Part shown: positions 41,561-49,850 of the stretch, piece after piece
Numbering within the stretch: position 1 is the stretch's first letter
Layout of the letters: each line of letters opens with the position of its first letter
Source of the DNA: an uncultured Verrucomicrobia subdivision 3 bacterium
GTDB lineage: Bacteria > Verrucomicrobiota > Verrucomicrobiia > Limisphaerales > UBA11358
Assembly: GCA_903917705.1 (NCBI GenBank)
Contig: CAIXBQ010000102.1
Coordinates: forward strand, 1-61,347
Reading direction: 5' to 3'
DNA: 61,347 bases
The notes under the pieces: generated by a model
The model's input: only the letters and a program-made list of their open reading frames with translations
Database searches by the model: none
Told to the model about the DNA's origin: nothing
Made by a program: the position numbers and the translations under genes

Positions 41561-42106
41561 TCACCACTTCACCGGCACGGTCAGCTTTTTCCCGAACTTG
41601 TTCGCGTAGTGAAGCTGCTTGTGCTGGGCGCCGTATTCGTGGACGAGCTTCGTGATCTTCACGTCGTAGCAGCAGTACTCTGCGATCTCCGCCAGCCGGC
41701 CTTCTTTGAACCAGCGGATCGCTTGCAGGCCTTCCGCCGTTTTTTCCACGCCAAATGTCGCGGTGGCGATGGCGTCGAGTGACAGCCGGTGGCCCAGCGT
41801 GTTCTGTAGCTCCACGAGCATGTCGAGGGTCGGCACCTGGCTCAAATCGAGCGCCGTGTAGCCGTGCAGCACTTCGTAGTCGAACCGCAGATTGTTGAAG
41901 CCGACGACGAGATCGGCGCGTTGCAATTCGGTGATCAGATCATTGACCTGAGGTTCGCCGTAAATCCGGTATTCGCCGCGCGTCGTGTTGTAGGTCACGC
42001 CTATGCTCATCCCCATCTTGGAAATGTTGCCCCAGCCGCCGACTTCCTCGGCGGACTTCTGTGTTTCCAGATCGAAATATACAATGTTCTTTGCCACGGC
42101 GCTCAA
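41561..42106 (-). CDS. DEDD-type 3'-5' exonuclease / RNase H-like domain protein
   Basis: The 181-residue protein has the exonuclease acidic residues in sequence: YFDLETQ (Asp and Glu, motif I), NNLRFDYEVL (motif II) and EYCCYDVKIT (motif III with Tyr four residues before Asp). It matches the ribonuclease-H-like domain found alone or fused to DEAD/DEAH helicases (YprB-like). Its nucleic acid substrate is unknown. The start is a TTG at 42106, with heptamer repeats directly upstream; no ATG is available at the family start. Confidence 0.72.
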   Translation of the reverse strand: MSAVAKNIVYFDLETQKSAEEVGGWGNISKMGMSIGVTYNTTRGEYRIYGEPQVNDLITELQRADLVVGFNNLRFDYEVLHGYTALDLSQVPTLDMLVELQNTLGHRLSLDAIATATFGVEKTAEGLQAIRWFKEGRLAEIAEYCCYDVKITKLVHEYGAQHKQLHYANKFGKKLTVPVKW

Positions 42107-42191
42107 ATTTACGATTTATGATTTGCGGTTTACGAGCTTTTTCATATTGCGGGTCGCCGGAGTGACGAACTTAGGGCTTTAGACTTTGGCT
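42107..42191. repeat. Heptamer-period blocks between exonuclease and redoxin genes
   Basis: ATTTACG ATTTATG then ATTTGCG GTTTACG fill about 42107-42134. TTAGGGC TTTAGAC then TTTGGCT fill about 42171-42191. The second block shares the TTTAGAC core with the one before nusB. Together they occupy most of this short divergent gap. Confidence 0.7.
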
Positions 42192-42211
42192 GGCGGAATT
42201 ATATTTGGCGC

Positions 42212-42787
42212 ATGGCACTCACCCCATCCACCATGCTTCCCCTTGGAACGGCCGCGCCGGATTTTGCCCTGCCGGACACGAATGGAAAAACCGTTTCCCT
42301 CGCCGATTTCAGGGATAAGGCCGCGCTCCTGGTGGTTTTTATGTGCAATCATTGCCCCTGCGTCGTCCATCTCCGCGTGGGTCTTGCCCAGCTTGCTCGT
42401 GATTATGCGCCGCGCCCCGTCGCCATGGTTGGCATCAATTCCAACGACGCCAAAAATTATCCGGCCGACGCTCCGTCCAGAATGCGGGACGAGGTGAAAA
42501 CCGCCGGCTACCTCTTCCCGTATCTTTACGATGAAACGCAAGCCGTCGCCAAGGCTTACCGCGCCGCCTGCACCCCGGATTTCTTCCTTTTTGACCGTGG
42601 CTGCCGTCTGGTTTATCGCGGCCAGTTTGATGCCAGCCGGCCCGGTAATGGCATCGCGGTCACCGGCGGGGATTTGCGCGCCGCCTTGGACGCCGTCCTG
42701 GCGGGAAAGCCGGTCTCCGGATCCCAGGTCGCCAGCATCGGCTGCAACATCAAGTGGCAACCCGGCCATGAGCCGGATTATTTCTGA
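42212..42787 (+). CDS. Thioredoxin-like redoxin (AhpC/TSA family)
   Basis: The 191-residue protein has the peroxiredoxin/TlpA fold start GTAAPDFALPDTNGKTVSLADF, an active-site region CNHCPCV with three cysteines, and an end IGCNIKWQPGHEPDYF. This is the hallmark of a redoxin subgroup of unclear substrate. No signal peptide is seen. It probably acts as a thiol peroxidase or reductase. Its stop abuts the stop of the convergent SIS gene (42785-42790), leaving no room for a terminator. Confidence 0.82.
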   Translation: MALTPSTMLPLGTAAPDFALPDTNGKTVSLADFRDKAALLVVFMCNHCPCVVHLRVGLAQLARDYAPRPVAMVGINSNDAKNYPADAPSRMRDEVKTAGYLFPYLYDETQAVAKAYRAACTPDFFLFDRGCRLVYRGQFDASRPGNGIAVTGGDLRAALDAVLAGKPVSGSQVASIGCNIKWQPGHEPDYF

Positions 42788-43354
42788 TCACTCCCGGGGC
42801 AGCTTCTCCTCGACCATTTCACAAAGCGCGTGGAATAACACCTTTTGCGCTTCCTGGATTCGCGCCGTCACGCTGCCGGGAACTATCAGATCAATCGTCG
42901 CCACGCCGGTGGTGAAGCCGCCGTCGCGGCCAAGAATGGCGATGCTCTCGATGCCTTTGCGCTTGGCTTCCTGCAGGGCGCGGAGAATGTTCTTGGATTT
43001 GCCGCTCGTGGTCAGGGCGATGAGGACGTCGCCTTTTCCCGCCAGGCCCCAGACCTGCCGCGCGAAGATTTCGTCGGCGTTATAATCGTTGCACACCGCG
43101 GTCATGAACTCGCCGTTGGCTGTCAGGGAAATTGCGGGGTACGGCCGGCGGTCGCCCATGAAGCGGCAGAGAAATTCCGTGGCGAGATGCGTGGCGTCCG
43201 AGGCGCTGCCGCCGTTGCCGCAGACGAGCAGTTTGTGGCCGCCGGTGAGCGAATGCAAAACCAGCTCCGCCGCGTGCCCCAGCGGTTTCTCCAGCGCGGA
43301 CAGGCCGCGCAGCGTGAGGATGGAATCTTCAATGGCGCGTTGCAAATGACTCAT
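42788..43354 (-). CDS. SIS-domain phosphosugar isomerase (GmhA/DiaA-like)
   Basis: The 188-residue protein has CGNGGSASDATHLATEF and LTTSGKSKNILRAL, the two phosphosugar-binding segments of the SIS fold. It also has the SLTAN...AVCNDY stretch typical of sedoheptulose-7-phosphate isomerase GmhA. GmhA feeds ADP-heptose synthesis for lipopolysaccharide cores. The DiaA replication-regulator branch is similar. No other heptose genes are nearby, so I leave the symbol open. Confidence 0.82.
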   Translation of the reverse strand: MSHLQRAIEDSILTLRGLSALEKPLGHAAELVLHSLTGGHKLLVCGNGGSASDATHLATEFLCRFMGDRRPYPAISLTANGEFMTAVCNDYNADEIFARQVWGLAGKGDVLIALTTSGKSKNILRALQEAKRKGIESIAILGRDGGFTTGVATIDLIVPGSVTARIQEAQKVLFHALCEMVEEKLPRE

Positions 43355-43438
43355 GCCGACAGCCTAGTTGTTGGCCGTTAAAAGAAAAGGCGAAATCCGC
43401 CGCCTTGTGTTTTCAGCGGGATAAATTATTTTCCCCCC

Positions 43439-43663
43439 ATGCCGATTTATGAATTTCATTGTGGAAAGTGCGGGCGCGACAGCGAGATTCTCGTCCGTTC
43501 ATCCAGCTGGCACGGGACCAAATGCCCGCACTGCGGTTCGACGAAATTGGATAAGAAATTTTCCACTTTTGCCTCGGCGGGTGGCGGCGGCGAATCCTCC
43601 CCGGCCTGTGAATCCGGCCGTGGCGGCTGTTGCGGTGGGCACTGCCACGGCCACGGCAGCTGA
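43439..43663 (+). CDS. FmdB-type zinc-ribbon protein with Cys/His-rich tail
   Basis: The 74-residue protein starts MPIYEFHCGKCGRDSEIL and has a second CPHCGS pair, the CxxC...CxxC zinc ribbon of the FmdB/CxxC_CxxC_SSSS family. The tail is unusual: it ends in a Gly/Cys/His-rich run (GGCCGGHCHGHGS) that could bind further metal. Function is unknown, though FmdB proteins are proposed regulators. It is divergent from the SIS gene. A second FmdB-type gene lies at 52518-52841. Confidence 0.75.
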   Translation: MPIYEFHCGKCGRDSEILVRSSSWHGTKCPHCGSTKLDKKFSTFASAGGGGESSPACESGRGGCCGGHCHGHGS

Positions 43664-43673
43664 TTTAGCGGAT

Positions 43674-44354
43674 TTAGCGCGGGCAAATTTGCCGCGCGCT
43701 GATGTGTGTCAGGTCCGCCACCGTCCAGTCCGCGGACTGTTTGGTTAATTCCTCCAGCTTCGCGCCGCCCGTTGCCACCGCCAGGGTTTTTGCGCCGATG
43801 TGTTTGCCGCACCGTACGTCAAACGGGGTGTCGCCGATGACCACGATTTCCTGGGGCTGCAATGTATCTCCCAGCACGCGCCGGGCGCGTTCCAGCGCCG
43901 CGACCGCGATGTGGTTGCGGTCTTCATGGTCGTCCGCAAATCCGCCAAACTGGAACATTTCCCACAGGCCGAAGTGGCGCAGCTTGATTTCCGCGCCCAG
44001 CTGGATGTTGCCGGTGAGCAGGCCCAGCGCGGGCGGACTGGGCAGCGACTGCAGCGCGTGGATGAATTCCCGGACGCCCCGGCACGCCTCGCCGCTGTTT
44101 TGTTCAAGAATGTGGTGCAGCCAGAAAACGTAATGCTCAAAAAACTCCTCGAAATGTTCCGGCGTGGCGGTGATGTCATGAATCCGGAAAAATTCCCGGA
44201 CCAGGCTCACGTCGGTGCGCCCGGCGAACTTCATTTTTTCAGTGCCGTGATGAAGATTGAACTGCCGGGCAAAAGTCTTGGTGAACGCCGCCGTGCCCGC
44301 CCCGCCCGTATGGACGAGCGTTCCATCAATGTCGAATAAAACAAGCCGGATCAT
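43674..44354 (-). CDS. HAD-superfamily phosphatase (phosphoglycolate phosphatase-like)
   Basis: The 226-residue protein has HAD motif I FDIDGTLVHTGG, a helical cap, motif II LLTGN, the motif III lysine near GAEIKLRHFGL, and motif IV VIGDTPFDV. It belongs to the Gph-like subfamily IA. The substrate may be phosphoglycolate or another small phosphate ester. It ends 10 bases from the convergent FmdB stop. Confidence 0.85.
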   Translation of the reverse strand: MIRLVLFDIDGTLVHTGGAGTAAFTKTFARQFNLHHGTEKMKFAGRTDVSLVREFFRIHDITATPEHFEEFFEHYVFWLHHILEQNSGEACRGVREFIHALQSLPSPPALGLLTGNIQLGAEIKLRHFGLWEMFQFGGFADDHEDRNHIAVAALERARRVLGDTLQPQEIVVIGDTPFDVRCGKHIGAKTLAVATGGAKLEELTKQSADWTVADLTHISARQICPR

Positions 44355-44660
44355 GTGCTGCGCGAAAAATACCAGAGTCCCTGACCTGCGCGAGTTATTA
44401 AGCCGTTGCCGGGTGACTCGTCATAAGGATCGTCCGCCAGTCTCCTCCCATTTTTTTTGTGCGTACTGTTCTGATGTCGAATTATCCCTATGCCCGTGCC
44501 GGGATTGTTCCCGGCGTGCGCCCGCTGCTATCGGCCTGCCATCCGCTCTCCCATAAACCGCCGCCGGCGGATCCGTTTTCTTACCGCCTCACGGCGTTAT
44601 TTATAATCGAATGACATCCCCCGTTTTGCCCCGGGGATTGAATGATTTACCCGTGGTCGA
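44355..44660. other. Intergenic region between lipoate ligase and HAD genes
   Basis: No gene is supported in these 306 bases. Two small hairpins are visible: CCGGG/CCCGG at 44499-44514, and a CCCCGTTTTGCCCCGGGG stretch near 44622-44639. Neither has a T-tract. The sequence shows no heptamer phasing. Confidence 0.5.
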
Positions 44661-45341
44661 CTACCGCTTTTGGTTGTAGCCCGCCTGTGAATATTTCATC
44701 TGATACGCTGCCGTTGCTGCCTCCAGCAGCGCCGCGTCGGGCGCAAACTCCCTCCAGGTCACCGCGGAATGGTTTTCCGCGCTCTTGCGCATGGCAAGTT
44801 CCCAGTCGGCCCGCGTTGCCGCGCCCGGCGGCGGTTGCACCGAGCCCTGAATGAGCAGGCCCAGCCGGTTCCGCCGTTGGGCTGCGCCCGCGATTTTTTT
44901 GCCGTGCCAAAGCAGGTCAAATTTTTCATGACCCGAAAAACATTGGCCCGGCAGGGTTTTTTTGCAGCAAGGCGCCAGTTCGGTTTCGATTTCCAGGACT
45001 GCGAAGGCGCATTGGATCCACGCGTGAACGCGCCGGTAACTTTCTTCCGCTTTCAACCTGTGCCATTCGTGGCCCGGCGGGAACGCGGCGCTGTAGGTCC
45101 AGTCCGCCTGGTGGGGTACGATCCCGCCGCCGGTCGGCCGCCGGATGAGTGGGCGCAGGTGCGTGGCGCGTTCCACCTCGGAAAAATTCTGGAAATAGCC
45201 GAATGTCGCCGCTGGCTCCGCCCAGCCGTAAAAACGCAGGACCGGCTGGCCGATTCGCAAAACATTTTCCAGCAGCGCCTCGTCCAGCGCCATGTTGAAC
45301 GCGGCGTCGCACTTGCCGGAGTTGAGGAACAGCCAATTCAT
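44661..45341 (-). CDS. Lipoate-protein ligase A family protein
   Basis: The 226-residue protein has the BPL/LplA/LipB fold: NMALDEALLE near the start, the RRPTGGGIVPH loop, and the catalytic-lysine region HGKKIAGAAQRRNRLGLLIQGS. It is shorter than E. coli LplA and lacks its C-terminal accessory domain, which suggests a LipM-like octanoyltransferase or a split ligase. Biotin ligase is less likely given the RRPTGGG motif. Genes for lipoylated complexes are not nearby. Confidence 0.82.
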   Translation of the reverse strand: MNWLFLNSGKCDAAFNMALDEALLENVLRIGQPVLRFYGWAEPAATFGYFQNFSEVERATHLRPLIRRPTGGGIVPHQADWTYSAAFPPGHEWHRLKAEESYRRVHAWIQCAFAVLEIETELAPCCKKTLPGQCFSGHEKFDLLWHGKKIAGAAQRRNRLGLLIQGSVQPPPGAATRADWELAMRKSAENHSAVTWREFAPDAALLEAATAAYQMKYSQAGYNQKR

Positions 45342-45344
45342 TCG

Positions 45345-45449
45345 GCCACAGATTTACACAGATGCAGCCCGGATGGAAAATTTATCTGCGTGAATCGGCG
45401 GAAACTATCGGTTGTCTAAATCTGTGTTTCATCTGTGTAAATCTGTGGC
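45345..45449. repeat. 20-bp perfect inverted repeat of the CACAGATTTACACAG type
   Basis: GCCACAGATTTACACAGATG (45345-45364) is exactly complementary to the stretch at 45430-45449. The 65-base interior carries further ATCTGTG and ATCTGCG copies spaced 10-11 bases apart. The right arm includes the first base of the nth stop codon. The motif is one I recognise as recurrent in intergenic DNA of diverse bacteria. Its function is unknown; here it could form a cruciform or a bidirectional terminator-like RNA. Confidence 0.8.
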
Positions 45450-46108
45450 TAAAAACTCTTCACGCCAATCTGCGGGCACAGCTTATGGATTTCGCAGTTG
45501 GCGCAGTCCGGTTTGCGCGCGTTGCAGCGCCGGCGGCCATGCCAGATGAGCCAGTGGCTGAACCGCGTCCAGTCGTTTTGCGGCACGAGCGGCATCAGCG
45601 CCCGCTCGATTTTCACCGCGTCGGTTCCTTTCGTCAGCCCCTGCCGGTTGGCCAGCCGCGTGACGTGCGTGTCCACGACCACGCCCGCATTGATGCCAAA
45701 GGCGTTTCCAAGGACGACGTTCGCCGTCTTGCGTCCGACGCCGGCGAGCGCGTGCAGTTCGTCCATCGTGTGCGGCACCTCGCCGCCGAATCGTCCCATG
45801 AGGGCGGCGCAGCAGGCTTTGATGTTCTTTGCTTTGTTGCGGAAAAAACCGGTGGACCGGATGGCTTCCTCAATTTCTGCGGGCGGCGCGTTGGCAAAGT
45901 CTTCCGCCGTCCGATATTTTTTAAACAGTTCCGCCGTGACCAGGTTGACGCGCTTGTCCGTGCATTGTGCGGAAAGGATCGTGGCAACGAGCAGTTGCAG
46001 CGGACTGGAAAAATTCAGTTCGCAGTGCGCGTTGGGATAAGTCCGCTGGAGCGCGGCGCAGATTTTCAGGGCGCGTTCTTTTTTGGCTGCTGTGCTTTCG
46101 CGGGGCAT
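45449..46108 (-). CDS. nth: Endonuclease III
   Basis: Nth is a base-excision DNA glycosylase/AP lyase for oxidised pyrimidines. The 219-residue protein has the helix-hairpin-helix LAGVGRKTANVVLGNAFG with catalytic Lys127, the catalytic Asp146 in VDTHVTRLANR, and the 4Fe-4S ligands Cys195, Cys202, Cys205 and Cys211 (C-x6-C-x2-C-x5-C). I use the ATG at 46108 rather than the TTG one codon earlier. Confidence 0.95.
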   Translation of the reverse strand: MPRESTAAKKERALKICAALQRTYPNAHCELNFSSPLQLLVATILSAQCTDKRVNLVTAELFKKYRTAEDFANAPPAEIEEAIRSTGFFRNKAKNIKACCAALMGRFGGEVPHTMDELHALAGVGRKTANVVLGNAFGINAGVVVDTHVTRLANRQGLTKGTDAVKIERALMPLVPQNDWTRFSHWLIWHGRRRCNARKPDCANCEIHKLCPQIGVKSF

Positions 46109-46137
46109 CAAAACAATTTTGTCACATCGCCGGCAAA

Positions 46138-46170
46138 TAAAAAGCCCGGACGCGTGCGTCCGGGCTTTGT
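46138..46170 (-). terminator. Rho-independent terminator of the EF-hand membrane protein gene
   Basis: AAAGCCCGGACGC (46141-46153) pairs with GCGTCCGGGCTTT (46156-46168) over 13 bp with a 2-base loop. On the minus strand the stem is followed by T-rich sequence. It lies 16 bases past the stop of the gene at 46184-48481. Confidence 0.82.
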
Positions 46171-46183
46171 GAATTTCGAGGAT

Positions 46184-48481
46184 TTATTTTGCCGCCGGGG
46201 CCGGCGGCGCAACCGGAACCGGCGCCGCCGGGGGCATTGCGGCGCGCTGGTCAGCCTCCGTCTTGTCTTTTTTGGCTTTTTCCAGTTTATCCTTCGCGAT
46301 TTGTTCGCGGACGGACAGCGGCGGCGTGGCATAACATTGTATCGCCGGATATTTCTCCGTCCAGCCGTAGAGCCGGCCCTGGCTGTCGTTGAGAAAAGCC
46401 CAGACAAACCAGAGCACAAATGCAAACAAGAGGACTTTCGGCCACGGCGAAGGTTTCTCGGCGTATTCGTCCGCCGCGCCGAAGGTTGCCCCGGGCGGCA
46501 ACGCTGCCACGCCGGTCAATGCACCGCCGAACGGCACGTTCATTTTCGCCTTGGCGTTCACCGCCCAGCCGTTAGCGTCGAGGATCGGACCGAGGTTGCG
46601 CTTGCGCAATTTGAGCCACGCGATGGCCATGGACGGTGCGGAAATCAACAACATGATGCCAAGAATGACCAGCGGCAACTTCCATTGGTCTTCGTTAAAT
46701 CTACCGAGGAAGGTCAAGAAGCCTGCAAAAGCCGTGGCCAAGGCACCGAAGGCCAAACTGAGCAGGGCGATGACACTCGGGTCAAATGCAGATTTTGCCG
46801 GCGCTGCTGGGGCCGCCGCCGGGGCAGCGGGCGCATTGGCCACGGCGGTCAATTGAGCGTTGGACTGGGCATCGGCATCGGCGGCAGCTTTGGCGGCGCG
46901 CTCTTCGATCATGCGGACTAGCTTTTTATACGGTGACCAGAACGCCTGACGGATGCTGATTGGATTATCCACGATCTTGGTGATCGTGGCGTCCCAATCG
47001 CGGCCCTTGCGGTCGTAGAAAATGCCGTTGCGTCCGACGATGAGATTGTCGGAGTCCCCGCCGGTGAAGGCGGCGACGATGGACAGCTTTTCGCCGCTGC
47101 CTTTGCGCCCGCAATCGCAATACGCCAGATAGGTTCCGGCCATGCCCGCCATCGCGGCATGGCGGCCGGCATCATCCACCGAGAGGCAGAGATCGCAGCT
47201 GCGTTGATCGAGAAAGAGTGTCCCCGCCTGGAAAATCGCCTTGTCCTTGCGGCCGTAAAAATCCGCGAAATTGACGAAGTTGCGGCAGAGCCTGGCCAGG
47301 TCGCGATGGTAATGAATCAGGCGGTGCAGGCCGATGACCGCCACGGAATTGCCTTCCTCGGCCTTGTCTTTGGCGATCAGCGCGGTCAGGGTTTCTTTGG
47401 CCTTGGTGGCGAGAATTTCCCGCGCGCGGGCCAGGCCGATCTTTTCAACCGAGCCGCCGGTCTTGCTGGCGTTCCAGGCGTCGAACGCCGCGAGTTTGCC
47501 GACGAGCGCATTCCAGTCCGCCTCGGTTAAAACCGTTTTTGCGCCGAGGAGCGGCGCGATCGCGTGGGTTTGCAGCGCGGCAATCGCATTGGCCCACGCC
47601 GGATTGATGCCTTGCGTAAGCGGGAGTGGCGTGGTTGCGCCGACTTGTGCGAGCGGCAGGCCGGCGATGTCGGCGTGCTGGTTGGTCAGCTCTTTGGCGC
47701 TGATCGCGGCGTATTCCTTCTCGTCGCGGTTCAGGGCATTGACCGCGCGCGGATCAAATGCGGCGAGCCGGCCGCGGGCAAAATAGTCGTCCACCTTGAT
47801 TTTGACGGCCTTGACGGCGCCGGCGGCGGCTTCGGTGTTCACGCCCAGCGGCAGGATGGCGGCATCACTTTCCGCTTTTTTCCACCAATCGGAATACGCG
47901 GCGGCTTCGGCAAAAAACTGGTCCACTTTCGCCTGGTTGACGCCCGGCTTGCCGCTGGCGTCGATGATCGCACTGAGGCAATTGATGATGTCGGCAATGG
48001 CGGCTTTGGTGGCGTCGTCGCCGGCGGAATCGGCGGGCAAAATGCCATCGCCGTTGAACGGCTTGGCGGCAAAGGTCTGCGCGGCGGCGGCCGCCTCGTC
48101 AATGGTGACTTCGCCATCGTCGGCTTTGCCCAGGACCTGCCGGGCAAAATTGGCGATGAGCTTGCCTTCCGGCGTCGCGTCGTTGATCGCTCCCGGGCGA
48201 AGGGTCGGGCTGCCTTTGAGCAGGTCGCCCGGGTTTTTAAACAGGCCGCCGGCCCACTTCACGGCGGCAATCAGCTCCGGTGCGCGGACGCGGCCGTCTT
48301 TGTCGGTGTCTATCAGGGCCAGCGTGGTTTTGTCAAACTCCACGCCGGTGGTCGGGCAGGCGAGGGCCACCCAGAGTTTCTGGTCAAGCTGGTCGAGGTT
48401 CATCAGGTCGGCGCCCGAATTGAGAACAACTTGGTTGAATCCGCCGGCGCGGAAGAATTTCCAGGAATGATTTGTAGCCAT
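46184..48481 (-). CDS. Unrecognised 765-residue EF-hand-like membrane protein
   Basis: I do not recognise the family. Residues 58-69 (DTDKDGRVRAPE) fit an EF-hand loop with D-x-D-x-DG and Glu at position 12. A second calcium-loop-like stretch (KADDGEVTIDE) lies near 115 and FNGDGILPAD near 140. The middle is helical and Ala-rich. CDLCLSVDD and YCDCGRKG carry four cysteines. After an Ala/Pro linker there are three membrane helices (VIALLSLAFGALATAFAGFLTFL, LPLVILGIMLLISAPSMAIAW, VLLFAFVLWFVWAFL) and a charged, Pro/Ala-rich tail. No signal peptide precedes the soluble part, so that part may be cytoplasmic. It has its own terminator. Confidence 0.6.
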   Translation of the reverse strand: MATNHSWKFFRAGGFNQVVLNSGADLMNLDQLDQKLWVALACPTTGVEFDKTTLALIDTDKDGRVRAPELIAAVKWAGGLFKNPGDLLKGSPTLRPGAINDATPEGKLIANFARQVLGKADDGEVTIDEAAAAAQTFAAKPFNGDGILPADSAGDDATKAAIADIINCLSAIIDASGKPGVNQAKVDQFFAEAAAYSDWWKKAESDAAILPLGVNTEAAAGAVKAVKIKVDDYFARGRLAAFDPRAVNALNRDEKEYAAISAKELTNQHADIAGLPLAQVGATTPLPLTQGINPAWANAIAALQTHAIAPLLGAKTVLTEADWNALVGKLAAFDAWNASKTGGSVEKIGLARAREILATKAKETLTALIAKDKAEEGNSVAVIGLHRLIHYHRDLARLCRNFVNFADFYGRKDKAIFQAGTLFLDQRSCDLCLSVDDAGRHAAMAGMAGTYLAYCDCGRKGSGEKLSIVAAFTGGDSDNLIVGRNGIFYDRKGRDWDATITKIVDNPISIRQAFWSPYKKLVRMIEERAAKAAADADAQSNAQLTAVANAPAAPAAAPAAPAKSAFDPSVIALLSLAFGALATAFAGFLTFLGRFNEDQWKLPLVILGIMLLISAPSMAIAWLKLRKRNLGPILDANGWAVNAKAKMNVPFGGALTGVAALPPGATFGAADEYAEKPSPWPKVLLFAFVLWFVWAFLNDSQGRLYGWTEKYPAIQCYATPPLSVREQIAKDKLEKAKKDKTEADQRAAMPPAAPVPVAPPAPAAK

Positions 48482-48559
48482 AATTGTGGTTCTGAATTTG
48501 AGATAAAAGTTTAACCACGAAGTCGCGGCGACACCAAGAAAACTTTTTTAGACGGATTA
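48482..48559. other. Leader region of the EF-hand membrane protein gene
   Basis: This stretch contains ACCACGAAG and GACACCAAGAAAAC text resembling other intergenic repeat sequence in the window. It adjoins copy 3 of the inverted-end element. No promoter stands out. Confidence 0.4.
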
Positions 48560-48752
48560 GGGCATTGACCGGAAAGAGGTGGCGATGGGCAGCGTGGATA
48601 TTTGGTTTTGGGCGAGTGGTGCCGATCATCGGCCTTCCGCGAAGGCGCAGGTTTGAAAACCCGGTCACTGGGCGGAAACGAAGCCAAAAACCCAAAAGAC
48701 CGCTGTCCGTTGGGGACCTCAGCGTATCGCCGCATATTTAATGGATACGCTT
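48560..48752. mobile_element. Inverted-end element, copy 3 (193 bp)
   Basis: This copy is close to copy 2: CATTGACCGGAAAGA on the left, GATACGCTTTAA on the right, and GTGGCGATG pairing with TATCGCCGC. It carries a 15-bp insertion relative to copy 2 that is itself a palindrome, GCCGATCATCGGC. The right end runs into the TAA stop codon of the alpha/beta hydrolase (48752-48754). The element therefore lies directly at the 3' end of that gene. Confidence 0.72.
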
Positions 48753-49624
48753 TAATTGAGGCTTTGGGCCAGAAAATCCAAAACCCGGCGCTCATATTCC
48801 ACCCCGGCAAAGGCGTGCATATCCACATGGGCGGCGCCGTCCAGCAGCCAGAGCTGCTTGGGCCCGGCGGCGGCGGCAAACAAAGCTTGGGATTCCGCCA
48901 TCGTGGTATCGCGGTCGGCGGTGCCGGCGATGAAAAACTTTGGGACGGTGATTTTTCCGGCGTGCTGGATCGGTTTCAAGTCGTCCGGATCGATGCCCAG
49001 CCGCGGTTTCAATTGGCACGTCAGCAATGGGGTCGCCAGTTTTCCCAGGACGCCGAACCGCATGGCCAGCCGGTCTTCGGTGGCCTGGTAAATCGTCGGA
49101 AACGCGGACTCCAAAATCATCGCGCTGACCGGCAGCGGCGGCTCCGCCAGCAGCGCCGACGCTGCCCCCAGCGAAATGCCGAGGACGGCGATTCTTTCGC
49201 CGGGAAACCTTGCGCGGACAAAAGTCACTGCGGCGGTCGCGTCGCGGCTTTCCAGATGACCAAACGTGATGGTCTGGCCGATGCTTTCGCCATGCCCCTG
49301 AAAATCAAACAGCAAAACGGCAAAGCCGGCCCGCGCAAGAAATTCGGCGCGGGCCACCAATGACAGCCGGTTCGCGTGAACGCCGTGCATCAGGACGACC
49401 ACCCCTTTTCCCGGCCGGCCGGCCACCAGCCAGCCGTGCAAAGTCGCCCCGCTGGTGCTGGGAAATTCAACGGGCTGGGCGTGCAACTTCGCCGGTGGCT
49501 TGCCAATCGGGTGATTCGCCGGGGCCACCAGGACGCCGCCGACGTTCCAGATGAAGATGCCGCCAAGAATGATGCCCGCAATCAACAGCGCGCCCAAAAG
49601 CTTCTGCCGGCGGGTGGGTTTCAT
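48752..49624 (-). CDS. Membrane-anchored alpha/beta hydrolase
   Basis: The 290-residue protein has an N-terminal membrane anchor (LLGALLIAGIILGGIFIWNVG). An alpha/beta hydrolase fold follows: oxyanion region VVLMHGVHANR, FDFQGHGES, nucleophile elbow GISLGA with the serine, acid in GTADRDTTM, and His in DGAAHVDMHAF. It resembles the BEM46/YfhR group of unknown substrate. The stop codon touches repeat element copy 3, and the gene lies between copies 3 and 4. Confidence 0.82.
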   Translation of the reverse strand: MKPTRRQKLLGALLIAGIILGGIFIWNVGGVLVAPANHPIGKPPAKLHAQPVEFPSTSGATLHGWLVAGRPGKGVVVLMHGVHANRLSLVARAEFLARAGFAVLLFDFQGHGESIGQTITFGHLESRDATAAVTFVRARFPGERIAVLGISLGAASALLAEPPLPVSAMILESAFPTIYQATEDRLAMRFGVLGKLATPLLTCQLKPRLGIDPDDLKPIQHAGKITVPKFFIAGTADRDTTMAESQALFAAAAGPKQLWLLDGAAHVDMHAFAGVEYERRVLDFLAQSLN

Positions 49625-49666
49625 ACCCCTCCTTCGACACGCGCCTGGGAAGTTTGTTCACCCCTG

Positions 49667-49844
49667 GAGCGTTTGAAGAAATAGTGTGGCCGTTCGGAGC
49701 GGGGATTTTTTGGTTTTGGCGAGGCTTTGGCGAAGGAGCAGGTTCCAGGCAACCCTGTGATTGAGCCGAAACGAAGCCAAAACCAAAAAAGACCGCCCTC
49801 CTTTTGGCCCCCGCCGAACGGCTGCAGTATTTATGAAAATGCTC
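49667..49844. mobile_element. Inverted-end element, copy 4 (178 bp)
   Basis: Ends GAGCGTTTGAAGAAATA and TATTTATGAAAATGCTC are inverted repeats, as in copy 1. The subterminal CCGTTCGG/CCGAACGG pair is perfect here, whereas copy 1 keeps the pairing with GT wobbles. The core and central CAGGTT/AACCCTG stem are conserved. The right end stops six bases before the kamA stop codon. Confidence 0.75.
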
Positions 49845-49850
49845 TAAGAC

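Noticed and set aside
45362..46921. A plus-strand open frame of 519 codons across nth and the EF-hand protein gene
   Set aside because: It overlaps the well-supported nth gene in antisense and includes the intergenic inverted repeat. The translation is low-complexity.
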